In this document: positions 54,926 through 63,808 of the stretch, piece by piece | How the letters are laid out: each line of letters opens with the position of its first letter | Position numbering within the stretch: position 1 is the stretch's first letter | Assembly (NCBI RefSeq): GCF_034479375.1 | Contig: NZ_CP140155.1 | Location: forward strand, 3,196,001-3,260,000 | Reading direction: 5' to 3' | Source of the DNA: Rhodopseudomonas palustris | GTDB taxonomy: Bacteria; Pseudomonadota; Alphaproteobacteria; Rhizobiales; Xanthobacteraceae | DNA length: 64,000 nt | The notes under the pieces: model-generated | The model's input: the letters and a program-made list of their open reading frames with translations, nothing else | What the model was told of the DNA's origin: nothing | Database searches by the model: none | Made by a program: the position numbers and the translations under genes

Positions 54926-55468
54926 TCAATCGAACAGGCTCGGCGTGTAGTTGACCGCCGCGCCCTCGATCGACAGCAGTTTGAGCTTGGTGGCGACGCC
55001 GCCATTGGCGGAAAATCCGCCGGGCTTGCCGCCGGCGGCGAGCACGCGGTGGCACGGCACAATCACCGGCACCGGATTGCGGCCGAGCGCCTGCCCGACT
55101 TCGCGCGCGAGTTCGACTCCGCCGAGCTTCTTGGCGATGTCGCCGTAACTAAGCGTCTGCCCGGGCGGGATGGTGCGGGCGATTTCGTAGACGCCGCGCT
55201 GGAATTCGGAGACGCCGTCGAGGTCGAGCGGGATGTTTGTGAGGTCGATCGGCTGGCCGGCGAGTAGCGCGACGATGCCGTCGATCGCTTGCTGCACCGG
55301 CGGCGGCGGCGCGGCTTCGTCGATCTCGCCATAACGCTGAACAATCCGCGCGCGGGTCTGCGCCTCGCTCGGCTGCGGCAGTTGCACGGCGACCACGCCG
55401 CGATCGCCCCAGGCGATGCCGCAGCGGCCGAGCGCGGTGTCGAACATCGCGTAGTTCTGCGCCGTCAT
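54926..55468 (-). CDS. ogt: Methylated-DNA-protein-cysteine methyltransferase
   Basis: Suicidal repair enzyme that accepts the alkyl group of O6-alkylguanine on its active-site Cys. 180 residues from ATG 55468 (MTAQNYAMFDTALGRCGIAW). Active site IVPCHRVLAAGGKPGGFS, catalytic Cys 139. The HTH region is TIPPGQTLSYGDIAKKLGGVE, with the Asn/Arg finger in LGRNPVPV. A single-domain Ogt/MGMT, with no Ada N-terminal domain. Likely in an operon with the glycosyltransferase upstream (64 nt gap, same strand). Confidence 0.95.
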   Translation of the reverse strand: MTAQNYAMFDTALGRCGIAWGDRGVVAVQLPQPSEAQTRARIVQRYGEIDEAAPPPPVQQAIDGIVALLAGQPIDLTNIPLDLDGVSEFQRGVYEIARTIPPGQTLSYGDIAKKLGGVELAREVGQALGRNPVPVIVPCHRVLAAGGKPGGFSANGGVATKLKLLSIEGAAVNYTPSLFD

Positions 55469-55532
55469 CGGACTTCCCGTTGCTGATGCGCGCACGAGCT
55501 TAGCCGCGGCGGGTGCGGCGATCCACCCGGTT

Positions 55533-56618
55533 TCAGCAACCGCCCTGCTCGATCCGCTCGGCGATCGCCGTGAGCCAGGCGCCGCGCTGCTGCTGCAGGC
55601 TCTTCGCCCGAGCCGCCGCGGCCGCGCGCATCGCCGGCAGCGCATCGATCATCGCGGCGATGCCGGCGACCAGCGCCGCCTGCTCGAACGGCTCGGGCAA
55701 GACCAGCCCGGCGCCGCTGCGCTCGATCTCGCCGGCATAGCCGCAGGCCGCCGAGGCGAGCACCGGCACGCCGGCGAGCAGCGCCTCGCCGATCACCTGG
55801 CCGGCGGCTTCGGAGCGCGCGGGGTGCAGCATGAAATCGGCCGCCGCGATCAGATCCATCACCTCGGCGACGTAAGGCACGATATGCACCCGCCGCTCGA
55901 GGTCGCGCCGCACCACGCGGCGATGCAGCCACGGCGAATCCGAACCGGCGACGACCAGATGCAGCTTCGGATACAGCGCCAGCGCCGCGAGACTGCGATC
56001 GACGCCCTTGAGCTTCGGATCGACCGCGACCGACACCGCCATCAGCGCATCGTCGGGAATGCCGAGATTTTTCCGCCACGGGGCGGAGCCGAGCTTGCGC
56101 GCGGCGGCGTAGCGATCGTCGTGCAGCACCATCGGCAGCACGGCGGCGCGGGCCGGATCGAAATCATAGGCGATGAAATATTCGTCGCGCTGCCGCTCGG
56201 TGAGGAAGAACAACCGGGTCGCGGACGGCGCGGCGAACACCGCGCGCTCCAGCGCCAGCCGGGTGCGGCGGCGCGGCGGCCACACCAGCAGCCGCCACGC
56301 GTGCAGGATCGCGGCGCCGTCGGCGACGTAGTGATAGTCGACGTCGGGGATTCGTTCGAACGACAGCATCGCGTCGGGCTTCTCGCGCAGCCTGTGGGCG
56401 ATCACCGCGCGTGCAAAGTCGCGCAGCAGCACGTGATTGGCGAGGCCGCGGGCGCGCAGCTTGGTAATCCGCAGATCCTCGATGCCGGCGACATCGGCCG
56501 AATTCGTCAGCACGGTGACGTCGTGACCGCGCGCCGCAAGATGCCGCGCGATCGCCATGCAATCGCGTTCCTTGCCGCCCAGTCTGTCGAGTTTGAAGAT
56601 CGCCAGCATGACCTTCAT
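55533..56618 (-). CDS. Glycosyltransferase family 4 (WaaG/RfaG-like)
   Basis: 361-residue GT-B enzyme predicted to add a sugar to the LPS core, cytosolic face of the inner membrane. Opens MKVMLAIFKLDRLGGKERDC, the donor motif near the C-terminus is HPARSEAAGQVIGEALLAGVPVLASAACGYA (E-x7-E type) and the mid segment VDPKLKGVDRSLAALA. This N-terminus and the LFFLTERQRDEYF segment resemble WaaG glucosyltransferase. Exact sugar not known. Upstream of ogt. A 442-nt gene-free stretch lies on its 5' side. Confidence 0.88.
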   Translation of the reverse strand: MKVMLAIFKLDRLGGKERDCMAIARHLAARGHDVTVLTNSADVAGIEDLRITKLRARGLANHVLLRDFARAVIAHRLREKPDAMLSFERIPDVDYHYVADGAAILHAWRLLVWPPRRRTRLALERAVFAAPSATRLFFLTERQRDEYFIAYDFDPARAAVLPMVLHDDRYAAARKLGSAPWRKNLGIPDDALMAVSVAVDPKLKGVDRSLAALALYPKLHLVVAGSDSPWLHRRVVRRDLERRVHIVPYVAEVMDLIAAADFMLHPARSEAAGQVIGEALLAGVPVLASAACGYAGEIERSGAGLVLPEPFEQAALVAGIAAMIDALPAMRAAAAARAKSLQQQRGAWLTAIAERIEQGGC

Positions 56619-57060
56619 GGGAAACGCCGGCTCATCGAAGGTGCATCCGGATCATCACATCGGCGCCGTTATAGCGCGGCGGCGGGCGATGGTGCAACGC
56701 GGCGGTGCGCCGTCGAAGCCGTGCATTGCTGCCGTGCGGCAATCGATTGGTGCAGCCGGGCGGCGCTGCGCCTCGCCGCCACGCGTGCGACCGTCATCCG
56801 GAGAGCCTGGCCGGACATGAGGTCAATGAAAACGGGCACTTTCCTTTCAACCCGTCATGCCCGGCCTTGTGCCGGGCATCCACGTCTTGCAGCGCGAGGC
56901 GCAAGAAAGGCGTGGATGGCCGGGACAAGCCCGGCCATGACGAAACTAATCGCCCAATGCCCCCTTACAAAAGCGCCTGATTTTGCTGCCCGCATTTCGG
57001 TCAGGCTCTCAGGATGAGGTCTTGCTTGTGAGACGGCCGACAATTCGCCGACCATCCGCG
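56619..57060. other. 442-nt gene-free stretch with a family B repeat
   Basis: Holds the family B repeat (56854-56942) and one half of a family D arm (TCTCAGGATGAGG near 57007-57019). Otherwise no gene seen. It carries the promoter of the WaaG-like gene. Confidence 0.6.
56854..56942. repeat. Palindromic intergenic repeat, family B copy 2
   Basis: GTCATGCCCGGCCTTGTGCC ... GGACAAGCCCGGCCATGACG; centre pairs CCACGTCTTGC with GCAAGAAAGGCGTGG. Inverted relative to the copy at 27079-27162. Confidence 0.92.
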
Positions 57061-58221
57061 CTATTTTCCCGCCACCAATTCTCCGAGCGGGCGTTGCGAC
57101 AGGCGCTTGTGACGTCGGCGTGACAGATACAGCAACAACCCGGTGACGACGAACAGCGGCATTGCCAGTGCTGCGAGCATGAACAGGAGTTTGCCCGGCA
57201 AACCGAGGATGTTGCCGCGGTGGATGTCGAGCACGCGGGCGAGGATGCGGTCGCCGAGCGGCTTGGCGGCGTAGAGGTCGGCGGAGACGATCCGGCCGCT
57301 CAGCGCATCGATACGGAGTTCGTCGCGGACGCCATCGGCGTCGGGGTTCGTCCAGGATCGGACGCGCACCAGCGTGCCGCCGGCCGGCAGCGTCAGGCGC
57401 GCGGTGACGAAGCGGTCGCCTTGCTGTTGCAGGAAGGCGGACCAGACCCGGTCGAGCGGCAGCTCTCCGGACTGGGCCATGCGCTTCGGCGACGGCCGCA
57501 TCGGTTCGGCGCGCGCCGGCGCGCTGGACAACAGCCACATGGCGCCGTCTCTGTACCAGTCGAACGACCACCATAGCCCGGTCAGCACCATCACCAGATA
57601 GATCAGCATCGCCCAGGTGCCGATCACCGCGTGCAACGAGCGGTGCAGGCCGCGACCGCGCAGCCGCAGGTTCGGCTTCAGCCAGACTTTCGCGCTGCCG
57701 GCGCGATGCGGCCAGCGGAGCACCAGGCCGGTGATCAGCATCGCAATCAGGCCGAGCGCGACGATGCCGCCGATCGGCCGGCCCCAGCCTTTGGCGTCGC
57801 CCGGCAGCAGCAGCCAGCGATGCAGCTTGCGCACCGTGGCGAAGAAGCCCTCGCCGACCGGATGGCCGAGCACGCGGGCGTCATGGGGATCGACATAGAC
57901 CGACGACGGCCGGGAAGTGTCATCGTTGCGCACGAAGCGGATGTGAACCGCCGACGCCGTATCGCGCGCCAGCGTGATCGACGCGATCTTGCCGGCGCCG
58001 GTGGCGGCCTGCAGCCGGGCGATCAATTCGTCTGGTTGCAGCCGCGGCGTCGCGCGGACCTCGACCCTGGTGCGGTCGGCATTCAGCGCGGCCAGGATCT
58101 CGTCCTCGAAACTCAGCATCGCGCCGCTCAGCGCGATCATTGCGAGGAACAGCGACAGCGTCAGGCCGGCGATCGAATGCAGTTGCAGCAGGATCGACTT
58201 GATCGAAGGCGGTCGCATCAT
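57061..58221 (-). CDS. PepSY-associated transmembrane protein, iron-uptake associated
   Basis: 386 residues from ATG 58221. An N-terminal TM helix (SIAGLTLSLFLAMIALSGAML) is followed by a PepSY-like periplasmic domain (AALNADRTRVEVRATPRLQP). Three further TM helices (IGGIVALGLIAMLITGLVL; AVIGTWAMLIYLVMVLTGLW; LLFMLAALAMPLFVVTGLLL) and a basic tail (YLSRRRHKRLSQRPLGEL) complete the layout. It matches the PepSY-TM family, members of which (FhuF-like/FsqB/DUF3649 context) reduce ferric siderophores or accompany TonB receptors. A heme-binding His pair is suggested by the HRWLLLP and HRSLHAVIG segments. Downstream of the TonB receptor on the same strand. Confidence 0.88.
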   Translation of the reverse strand: MMRPPSIKSILLQLHSIAGLTLSLFLAMIALSGAMLSFEDEILAALNADRTRVEVRATPRLQPDELIARLQAATGAGKIASITLARDTASAVHIRFVRNDDTSRPSSVYVDPHDARVLGHPVGEGFFATVRKLHRWLLLPGDAKGWGRPIGGIVALGLIAMLITGLVLRWPHRAGSAKVWLKPNLRLRGRGLHRSLHAVIGTWAMLIYLVMVLTGLWWSFDWYRDGAMWLLSSAPARAEPMRPSPKRMAQSGELPLDRVWSAFLQQQGDRFVTARLTLPAGGTLVRVRSWTNPDADGVRDELRIDALSGRIVSADLYAAKPLGDRILARVLDIHRGNILGLPGKLLFMLAALAMPLFVVTGLLLYLSRRRHKRLSQRPLGELVAGK

Positions 58222-58301
58222 GCTCTCTTCCTGAGAGTCCGGCGGGAAACTCGGACAGCGTGTCAGGCGTTTGATACGCGGCCTACTTCACGAGCTGTTG
58301 C

Positions 58302-58389
58302 GTCATGGCCGGGCTCGTCCCGGCCATCCACGTCCTGCTTGCGGCTTCCGCTGCAAGACGTGGATGCCCGGCACAAGGCCGGGCATGAC
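58302..58389. repeat. Palindromic intergenic repeat, family B copy 3
   Basis: GTCATGGCCGGGCTCGTCCC ... GGCACAAGGCCGGGCATGAC. Lies between the receptor and the PepSY gene, so it would sit inside their common mRNA. Confidence 0.92.
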
Positions 58390-58442
58390 GAGTTGAAACG
58401 AAAATGCGCGACTTCACTGATTGCAGTTCCGGCCAAGCTCCA

Positions 58443-58489
58443 AGCATGATCTGATCCGAAAACCGGTACCCACTTTTCGGGATCATGCT
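58443..58489. repeat. Rhizobiales-type palindrome abutting the receptor stop codon
   Basis: AGCATGATC (58443-58451) and GATCATGCT (58481-58489) with inner CCGAAAA / TTTTCGG. The element is widely dispersed in Rhizobiales intergenic DNA. Its last base coincides with the receptor's TGA stop. Confidence 0.85.
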
Positions 58490-60831
58490 CAGAACTTCGC
58501 CGTGGCCGACAGCGAGAAGCGGCGGGCGTCGCCGATCGCGACGTTCAGGGTGTTGACCGCCGAGGGATAGTACACGGTGTCGAACAGGTTCTTGACGTTG
58601 AGCTGATAGATCACCGGCGTGCCGGCCACCTTCGTCTCGTAGGTGGCGAAGACATCGGCCACCGTATAGGCCGGCAGCACGAAGGAATTGGTGCTGTCGC
58701 CGGGCCGGTCGCCGGCATAGCGGGCGCCGCCGCCGAGCCGCAGACGGCCGGGCAGCGCGGTGCCGAAATCATACACCAGATACAGCGAGGCGGTGTTCAT
58801 CGCGACGTTCTGCAGGCGCTTGCCGACCAGCGTCGGATCTTCGGTCACATAGGCGTCGGTGTAGCCGTAGCTGCCGATCATGCTCCACTGGTCGCTGAGC
58901 CGGCCGGTGACGTCGAGCTCGACGCCGCGCGAGCGCACCTTGCCGGCGGCGCGATATTCGTTGAGGCCGGTGGTCGAATTGAACTGCGACACCAGCACGT
59001 TCTTCTTGTCGATGTCGTAGACCGCCAGCGTGCCGGACAGCCGCTTGTTCAGGTCGAATTTCAGGCCGGCCTCATACTGCGTGCCTTCTTCCGGCGCGAT
59101 GTTGGAGCCGATGACGACGCCGCCGGTCAATGGCGCGATCGTCGAGGTCGGCTGCAGCGACTGGGTGTAGCTGGCGTAGAGCGAGACCTGCCGGGTGAGC
59201 TTGAAGATCGCGCCGCCGAGCGGCAGCAGCTTGCTGCCTTCGAGATCGGTGTTCGCCGTGAACGGCCGGCCGCGGCCGGCGAGCTGCTCGTACTCCATCC
59301 AGCGCAGGCCGCCGACCAGCGAGAACCGGTCGGTGAGATGCAGCGTGTCCTGAACGAACAGCGAGCGGGTCTCGAGCTTGTCGGTCTGGTCGCTGTCGGA
59401 GGCCGAGACATTGGTGCCGGGCTGAATCAGCCCGTAATTCGGGTTGTAGAAGTTGAAGTTCGCGGTGCTCTGCCGGATCAGGTCCTGGCGATAGATCACG
59501 CGGCGCTGGGCGTCGCCGCCGATCAGCACCTCGTTGCGGAGGTCACCGATCCAGACATTGCCCTGCAGATAGGAGGTGCCGTAGCTGGCATAGGCCAGCG
59601 CGCCGTGGGTGCCGTCATTGCTGCGGCGTTCGACGCCGGTGGCGGCATTGACCGCGGTGATGCGGAGCTGATTGGCGTCGTAGCTCTCGGTGTTGAAGCT
59701 GTAGGCGGCGGTGAGCTTCCAGTCGTCGTTGAGCTTCTGCTCGACCGAACCCTGCACCAGATCCGAATGGCCCCAATGCTTGTTGAACGGCTCGTCGAGC
59801 CGCCGCGTCGCCGGGATCGCCAGCGGAGAACCGCCCACGAAGGCGGTGCCGCGGTCGAACGGGTAGCTGAATTCGCGGTGGGTGTAGTTGAAATGGACCG
59901 TGGTGGCCTCGCCGTACCAGGCCAGCGACGGCGAAATCAGCGTCTCGCGGCTCTGGCCGAAATTGCGCCAATAGTCCTCATCGAGGCCGGAGGCGATCAA
60001 CCGATAGGCGACACCGTTGTCGCCGACCGGGCCGGTGATGTCGAAGATGCCGTTGATGCCGTCCTTGCCGCCGCCGAAGGTCGAGCCCAGCAGCGTGACC
60101 GAGCCGTGCTGATACAGATCCGGGCGCTTGCTGATGGTGTTGATCACGCCGCCGGGGGACTGGATGCCATACAGCAGCGAGGCCGGGCCTTTCAGCACCT
60201 CGACGCTCTCGACCGTGGCGTCGAGCGCGCGGCCCTGCACGATTGGCATGCCGTTGCGCATGATCGAGCCGTCGCGGTTCTCGCCGAAGCCGCGCCGGAT
60301 CACCGCGTCGAAGGTGCCGGCGAGCGTGTTGGTCTGGGTGACGCCGGAGACGTTGGCGAGCGCGTCGTCGAGATTGCGCGGGAGCTGATCCTTCAGCACC
60401 TGCTCGGGCACGACGTTGACGGATTGCGACGTATCCAGCGGCGAGGCGCCGGAGCGCAGCGTCGTCGGGCTCGGCATCGCGCGATAGCCGAGCTTCTGCT
60501 CGTTGAGGATGGCGGCGGCCGCGGCGGCGCGTTCGGAATGCGTCGGCTGGGCCGGCGCGGGATTGCGCTGGCGACGCGACGCCCGGCGTGCGGTGGCCTG
60601 TGAGTTTCGCCTCGGGGCGGCCGCTGATCGCTGCGGCCGCGGCTTCGGCGCATCGACGGTGACCGACGGAAGCTGGGCGCCGGCCTGGCCCGCAGCGGAC
60701 TGGGCAACGGCGGGCCGCGACAGCGACAGACTGATCGCGCAGATCGCGGCGCCGAGCAGCAGGCGCGCGATCGCGCGGCCGTTCGACGTTCGCGGGTTGC
60801 TTCCGATCAGGCGATGGGGCGGGTTCGACAT
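58489..60831 (-). CDS. TonB-dependent siderophore receptor
   Basis: Outer-membrane beta-barrel importing ferric siderophores through TonB energy. 780 residues from ATG 60831 (MSNPPHRLIGSNPRTSNGRA). The signal peptide is LLLGAAICAISLSLSRPAVA. A TonB box region LPSVTVDAPK is followed by an Arg/Ala/Pro-rich linker (about residues 60-95). The plug has SVNVVPEQVLKDQLPRNLDD, VIRRGFGENRDGSIMRNGMP and VEVLKGPASLLYGIQSPGGV. The barrel ends RFSLSATAKF with terminal Phe. The layout matches the FhuE/FpvA siderophore-receptor family. Ligand unknown. The PepSY membrane protein downstream fits ferric reduction. A palindrome at 60924-60937 may be regulatory. Confidence 0.93.
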   Translation of the reverse strand: MSNPPHRLIGSNPRTSNGRAIARLLLGAAICAISLSLSRPAVAQSAAGQAGAQLPSVTVDAPKPRPQRSAAAPRRNSQATARRASRRQRNPAPAQPTHSERAAAAAAILNEQKLGYRAMPSPTTLRSGASPLDTSQSVNVVPEQVLKDQLPRNLDDALANVSGVTQTNTLAGTFDAVIRRGFGENRDGSIMRNGMPIVQGRALDATVESVEVLKGPASLLYGIQSPGGVINTISKRPDLYQHGSVTLLGSTFGGGKDGINGIFDITGPVGDNGVAYRLIASGLDEDYWRNFGQSRETLISPSLAWYGEATTVHFNYTHREFSYPFDRGTAFVGGSPLAIPATRRLDEPFNKHWGHSDLVQGSVEQKLNDDWKLTAAYSFNTESYDANQLRITAVNAATGVERRSNDGTHGALAYASYGTSYLQGNVWIGDLRNEVLIGGDAQRRVIYRQDLIRQSTANFNFYNPNYGLIQPGTNVSASDSDQTDKLETRSLFVQDTLHLTDRFSLVGGLRWMEYEQLAGRGRPFTANTDLEGSKLLPLGGAIFKLTRQVSLYASYTQSLQPTSTIAPLTGGVVIGSNIAPEEGTQYEAGLKFDLNKRLSGTLAVYDIDKKNVLVSQFNSTTGLNEYRAAGKVRSRGVELDVTGRLSDQWSMIGSYGYTDAYVTEDPTLVGKRLQNVAMNTASLYLVYDFGTALPGRLRLGGGARYAGDRPGDSTNSFVLPAYTVADVFATYETKVAGTPVIYQLNVKNLFDTVYYPSAVNTLNVAIGDARRFSLSATAKF

Positions 60832-60923
60832 GCGGGTACGACTTCCAGTGCAAACGGGACGTTTGGTCGCACTTAGCAGACGCAGCACGGTGAAGGGGCA
60901 ACGGGCGGCGTTGAATCGCTCTA

Positions 60924-60937
60924 ATGCGCAATCGCAT
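60924..60937. promoter_or_regulatory. Palindrome upstream of the siderophore receptor
   Basis: ATGCG-CAAT-CGCAT, perfect 5-bp arms, 93 nt upstream of the receptor ATG. Iron regulators of alphaproteobacteria (Fur/Mur, Irr, RirA) use palindromic operators, but this match is weak and only suggestive. Confidence 0.3.
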
Positions 60938-61094
60938 CTGGCGTGGGCTGGCGGTCGGGGCAACGTCAGCGTGCATCGCAGCGGGACGATCGCAAGCGGG
61001 CCCCCTCCCGGGCGCCGCCTGCCCGCAGCCATCCTTCAAGACGCCGCAGCTTCGCTGTGGGCGACGCCGGACTCTTCAGAAGTGGCGCCAACTC

Positions 61095-61184
61095 GTCATT
61101 CCCCGCCTTGTGCCGGGCATCCACGTTCTTGCAGCGGGAGCCGCGAGAAAGGCGTGGATGGCCGGGACAAGCCCGGCCATGACG
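61095..61184. repeat. Palindromic intergenic repeat, family B copy 4
   Basis: GTCATTCCCCGCCTTGTGCC ... GACAAGCCCGGCCATGACG, with CCACG and CGTGG inner arms. One outer arm is diverged (CCCCGCC for GCCCGGCC). Confidence 0.9.
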
Positions 61185-61309
61185 GAGTGAATCGCGTATC
61201 GATCGACAAGCGACTGGTTTTGCCGCCAACACCTGACAACACGCACCTCGATTCTCTCGCGAGAGTCCGCGCACGTTCGTTCGAGAAGACCGCGCCGCAC
61301 ACGCACAAC

Positions 61310-61445
61310 CTCATCCTGAGGAGCGCGAGGTCGCCCGCAGGGTGATATCGCGCGTCTCGAAGGATGGCCGCGAGCGGCATCCCCGTTGCCATCCTTCGAG
61401 ACGCCCGCTTCGCCCTTACGGGCGAGGCGGGCTCCTCAGGATGAG
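61310..61445. repeat. Palindromic intergenic repeat, family D copy 3
   Basis: CTCATCCTGAGGAGCGCGAG at the left, GGGCTCCTCAGGATGAG at the right, with inner CGTCTCGAAGGATGG / CCATCCTTCGAGACG arms. Longest of the three family D copies. Confidence 0.9.
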
Positions 61446-61502
61446 GGGTGTGGGGGTGGCGGGAGGTATAGCTGGATGCGTGGCTGGGACGGCTGCGACA
61501 AA

Positions 61503-61534
61503 CAAAAACGCCGCCTCGGGGATGAGGCGGCGTT
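61503..61534 (-). terminator. Rho-independent terminator of the downstream minus-strand gene
   Basis: AACGCCGCCTC (61507-61517) and GAGGCGGCGTT (61524-61534), an 11-bp perfect stem, loop GGGGAT. On the minus strand it is followed by TTTTTGTTTG. It lies 44 nt past the stop at 61578. Confidence 0.92.
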
Positions 61535-61577
61535 GGTGTTTCGGACGGAGATTACTGTGACGTGCGCGGTCGCGCGG

Positions 61578-62195
61578 CTATTCGTCTTCCTCGAGCGCTT
61601 CGGTGAGCTTGTCGTAGTTCTTCAGGACGAGCTCGATATTGGCCTTGTTCTGCACCGTGGGGCCCGGGGATTTCAGCGCCTCGTTGAGATCGGCCAGCGC
61701 CAGCTTCTTGTCGTCCGCCGACATCTTGGTGTCGGCTTCGACCAGCGCGATCTGCGCCTTCAGCTCGGCCTCGGGGCCGACATAGGTCTTGGTCTTGGCG
61801 TCGACGCCGGCCATCACCATGCTGATGGTCTCGACCACTTCGCTGTAGTCGCCGTAATCGGCGAAGCCGTGCTTCTTGGCGGCGGCGTCGAGTTGCTGGA
61901 CGATCTTCGGGTCCGGCTTGGCCTGCGGATCGTCGGGAAGCTTGGCGGCGACCGCGTCGATGTCCTTGTGGGCGGCGAGCACGCCCTGGACCTGCTTCTC
62001 GGTCAGCGTGATTTCCTTGAACGCCGGCTGCGACGGCGCCGCGGCTTCGGGCGAGGGCTGGGTCGCGGCCGGCGGCTTGGCGTCCTGCGCGGATTTGGCC
62101 TGGGCGAATGCGGCGGATCCGGACGCCGACGCCAACGCGACGGCAACACAGCCGGCGCCGAACCAGGCGGCGACGGGACGAAGACTCTGGTGCAT
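61578..62195 (-). CDS. Exported helical hypothetical protein
   Basis: 205 residues from ATG 62195. A signal peptide (core GCVAVALASASGSAAFAQ) is followed by a low-complexity Ala/Pro/Lys stretch (AQDAKPPAATQPSPEAAAPS). The body is charged and helical (LTEKQVQGVLAAHKDIDAVA; KKHGFADYGDYSEVVETISM; LKAQIALVEADTKMSADDKK) with an acidic C-terminus (LTEALEEDE). No cysteines in the mature part. Function unknown. Ends at a strong terminator, so it is the last or only gene of its unit. Confidence 0.83.
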   Translation of the reverse strand: MHQSLRPVAAWFGAGCVAVALASASGSAAFAQAKSAQDAKPPAATQPSPEAAAPSQPAFKEITLTEKQVQGVLAAHKDIDAVAAKLPDDPQAKPDPKIVQQLDAAAKKHGFADYGDYSEVVETISMVMAGVDAKTKTYVGPEAELKAQIALVEADTKMSADDKKLALADLNEALKSPGPTVQNKANIELVLKNYDKLTEALEEDE

Positions 62196-62491
62196 GAAAT
62201 TCTCCTCGGTGGGTCCGCCCTGTTGGCCAGAACCGGCGAATCTCCCGGTTCAAGGCAGGCTTGATCTTGATGTCGATTAGGGCCGAACGAAGATGAAGCG
62301 GGCTTGAACGGACGCAGCGGCGACGGACGAGGCGCGGTTCCGGATGACGCGCAGTTGCAGGTGATCAGTTCGGCGACGGCGGCCGAAGCAGCAGCGATGC
62401 GGCAGCGAGGCCGCCCGCCGCGGCACGGTTCCGACGACCGGAGGCCGGTCGTCGGAGACGATCATGCGCCGGCGGGCGGCGGCGCGCGCGA

Positions 62492-62728
62492 TCAGACCGT
62501 AGCGACGCCGTCGATCGGACTGATGTCGCCGACGAAGCGCAGCAGATCCGCCATGGTGAAGGTGCCAGGGACCTCGGACGCGAGCAGCGTCGCGCCGACC
62601 GGCCCGAGACGCTCGCCCTGGCCGCGCTGTTGGGCTTCCTTGAGGATGTAGTACCACAGCGGCGTCGCCTCGTGCAGGCCGTTCCGCGCCGCCACCGCGC
62701 CGTCGCTCCGCCATCTTGTCGCGCACAT
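62492..62728 (-). pseudogene. Remnant of an animal-type haem peroxidase (C-terminus only)
   Basis: 78 codons whose translation EATPLWYYILKEAQQRGQGERLGPVGATLLASEV resembles the C-terminal end of bacterial peroxidases of the animal haem-peroxidase superfamily (TPLWYYxLKEA...G..LGPVGxxxVAEV), then FTMADLLRFVGDISP. The haem-binding catalytic core, several hundred residues, is absent. Upstream the frame is interrupted and flanking DNA shows no peroxidase pattern. About 296 nt after it (62196-62491) hold no gene. The homology was recognised by eye and needs a search. Confidence 0.55.
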
Positions 62729-62788
62729 CGGTTTGTCAACCGATCGGCGAACCAGTCAACCAGCAATGGTTGCGCGTGCGGCACCCGC

Positions 62789-63808
62789 TCAAGGTTTATA
62801 TGATACGAGGGCCTGGGCATCAGCACGCGACTGTCGCCTTTGTGCATCCGGCATTGAGACGAGGCCGCTATCCTCAAGATAGCCGGAAGGGCCGAACGCT
62901 TTTTCACTTGTGAGTTCGGCGATCCACTCCTTAATCCCCGGGATCTGGCCGATATGAGCCTTTTTCACATACAAATAGAGAGGATACGCTATCGGGAATG
63001 CGGCTGAAGCCACCGTCGCTTTCGACGGGACGACGCCATCCAAAGCGACAACTTTCAACTTGTCTTCGTTGTTCGTGTAGAAAGACCAGGTGACCACGCC
63101 GACGCCTTTGGGATCGGATTGAAGACGAGCGAGTGTGTCGCTGTCGCTGTCCATATCGACCACATTCGCGGCTTGCCGCGTTGCCCGACATTGCGCCGCT
63201 ACTTTGGATTTGTCTGGATTGGTTTTCTGGATAATCGCATAGGCCCCGGTGGACGCGCACGACGAAACCATCACCAGTTCGTCGAACTTGTCGCGCGCAC
63301 CGTGGTTAGCGCTCGGAATGTAGAAAGTATTGGCCGGCTTGCTCGTATTTGACGCCAACGTGCCTTTGACCGGAACGTCCCGCGCGATCGCAAGGTAGAC
63401 AGCCGTGCGCGAGAGGGCCGGGGTCTGGCTCGCCTTATTGGTGACAAACACAAGGGCGTCATAGCCAAACTGCACTTGAGTAATGTCTTTGACGCCGTTC
63501 TTATTGCAGAGCTCGACTTCGGAAGAAGCGATCCGGCGCGAGGAGAAAGCGATATCGAAATTGTCGGGGCCGACGCCGCGGCAGAACGACATTAACCCGG
63601 CTGGCGGGCCTCCGTCTTTTACGATTGGCGTCTTGAACCTGCCGGCTTTGCCGAATTGCTCGGACACAGCCTTGGCGAAGCTCTGGTCGGAGGGTGAAGC
63701 GGCGATCCATAGCTGATCGCGGGCCTCGGCCGGACCGACTGATGCGGCGGCGAACGCGACGCAGGCCACCGCGACCGAGATCATGTCGATTCTCAAGAGA
63801 GTCCCCAT
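62789..63808 (-). CDS. PstS-like phosphate-type substrate-binding protein (orphan)
   Basis: 339 residues. ATG 63808 (MGTLLRIDMISVAV) or, 8 codons later, ATG 63784 (MISVAVACVAFAAAS), whose signal peptide ends near AEARD. The start of the mature part, IAASPSDQSFAKAVSEQFGK and PIVKDGGPPAGLMSFCRGVG, then NFDIAFSSRRIASSEVE, matches the phosphate-binding PBP superfamily domain. No pstC/A/B or phoU gene is near, so partner permeases are elsewhere or the protein is a stand-alone scavenger. Codon use is lower in GC than its neighbours (more A/T third positions), hinting at transfer. Preceded by a Pho-box-like repeat. Confidence 0.8.
   Translation of the reverse strand: MGTLLRIDMISVAVACVAFAAASVGPAEARDQLWIAASPSDQSFAKAVSEQFGKAGRFKTPIVKDGGPPAGLMSFCRGVGPDNFDIAFSSRRIASSEVELCNKNGVKDITQVQFGYDALVFVTNKASQTPALSRTAVYLAIARDVPVKGTLASNTSKPANTFYIPSANHGARDKFDELVMVSSCASTGAYAIIQKTNPDKSKVAAQCRATRQAANVVDMDSDSDTLARLQSDPKGVGVVTWSFYTNNEDKLKVVALDGVVPSKATVASAAFPIAYPLYLYVKKAHIGQIPGIKEWIAELTSEKAFGPSGYLEDSGLVSMPDAQRRQSRADAQALVSYKP

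Larger units (their letters stand above)
60832..61577. other. 746-nt gene-free region with two repeats and a terminator
   Basis: Contains the ATGCG-CAAT-CGCAT palindrome at 60924-60937, a family B repeat at 61095-61184, a family D repeat at 61310-61445 and a terminator at 61503-61534. No gene seen. Confidence 0.65.

Noticed and set aside
62277..62726. A 149-codon minus-strand frame overlapping the peroxidase remnant
   Set aside because: Low-complexity Arg-rich translation without domain; the overlapping frame is the one that resembles a peroxidase C-terminus.
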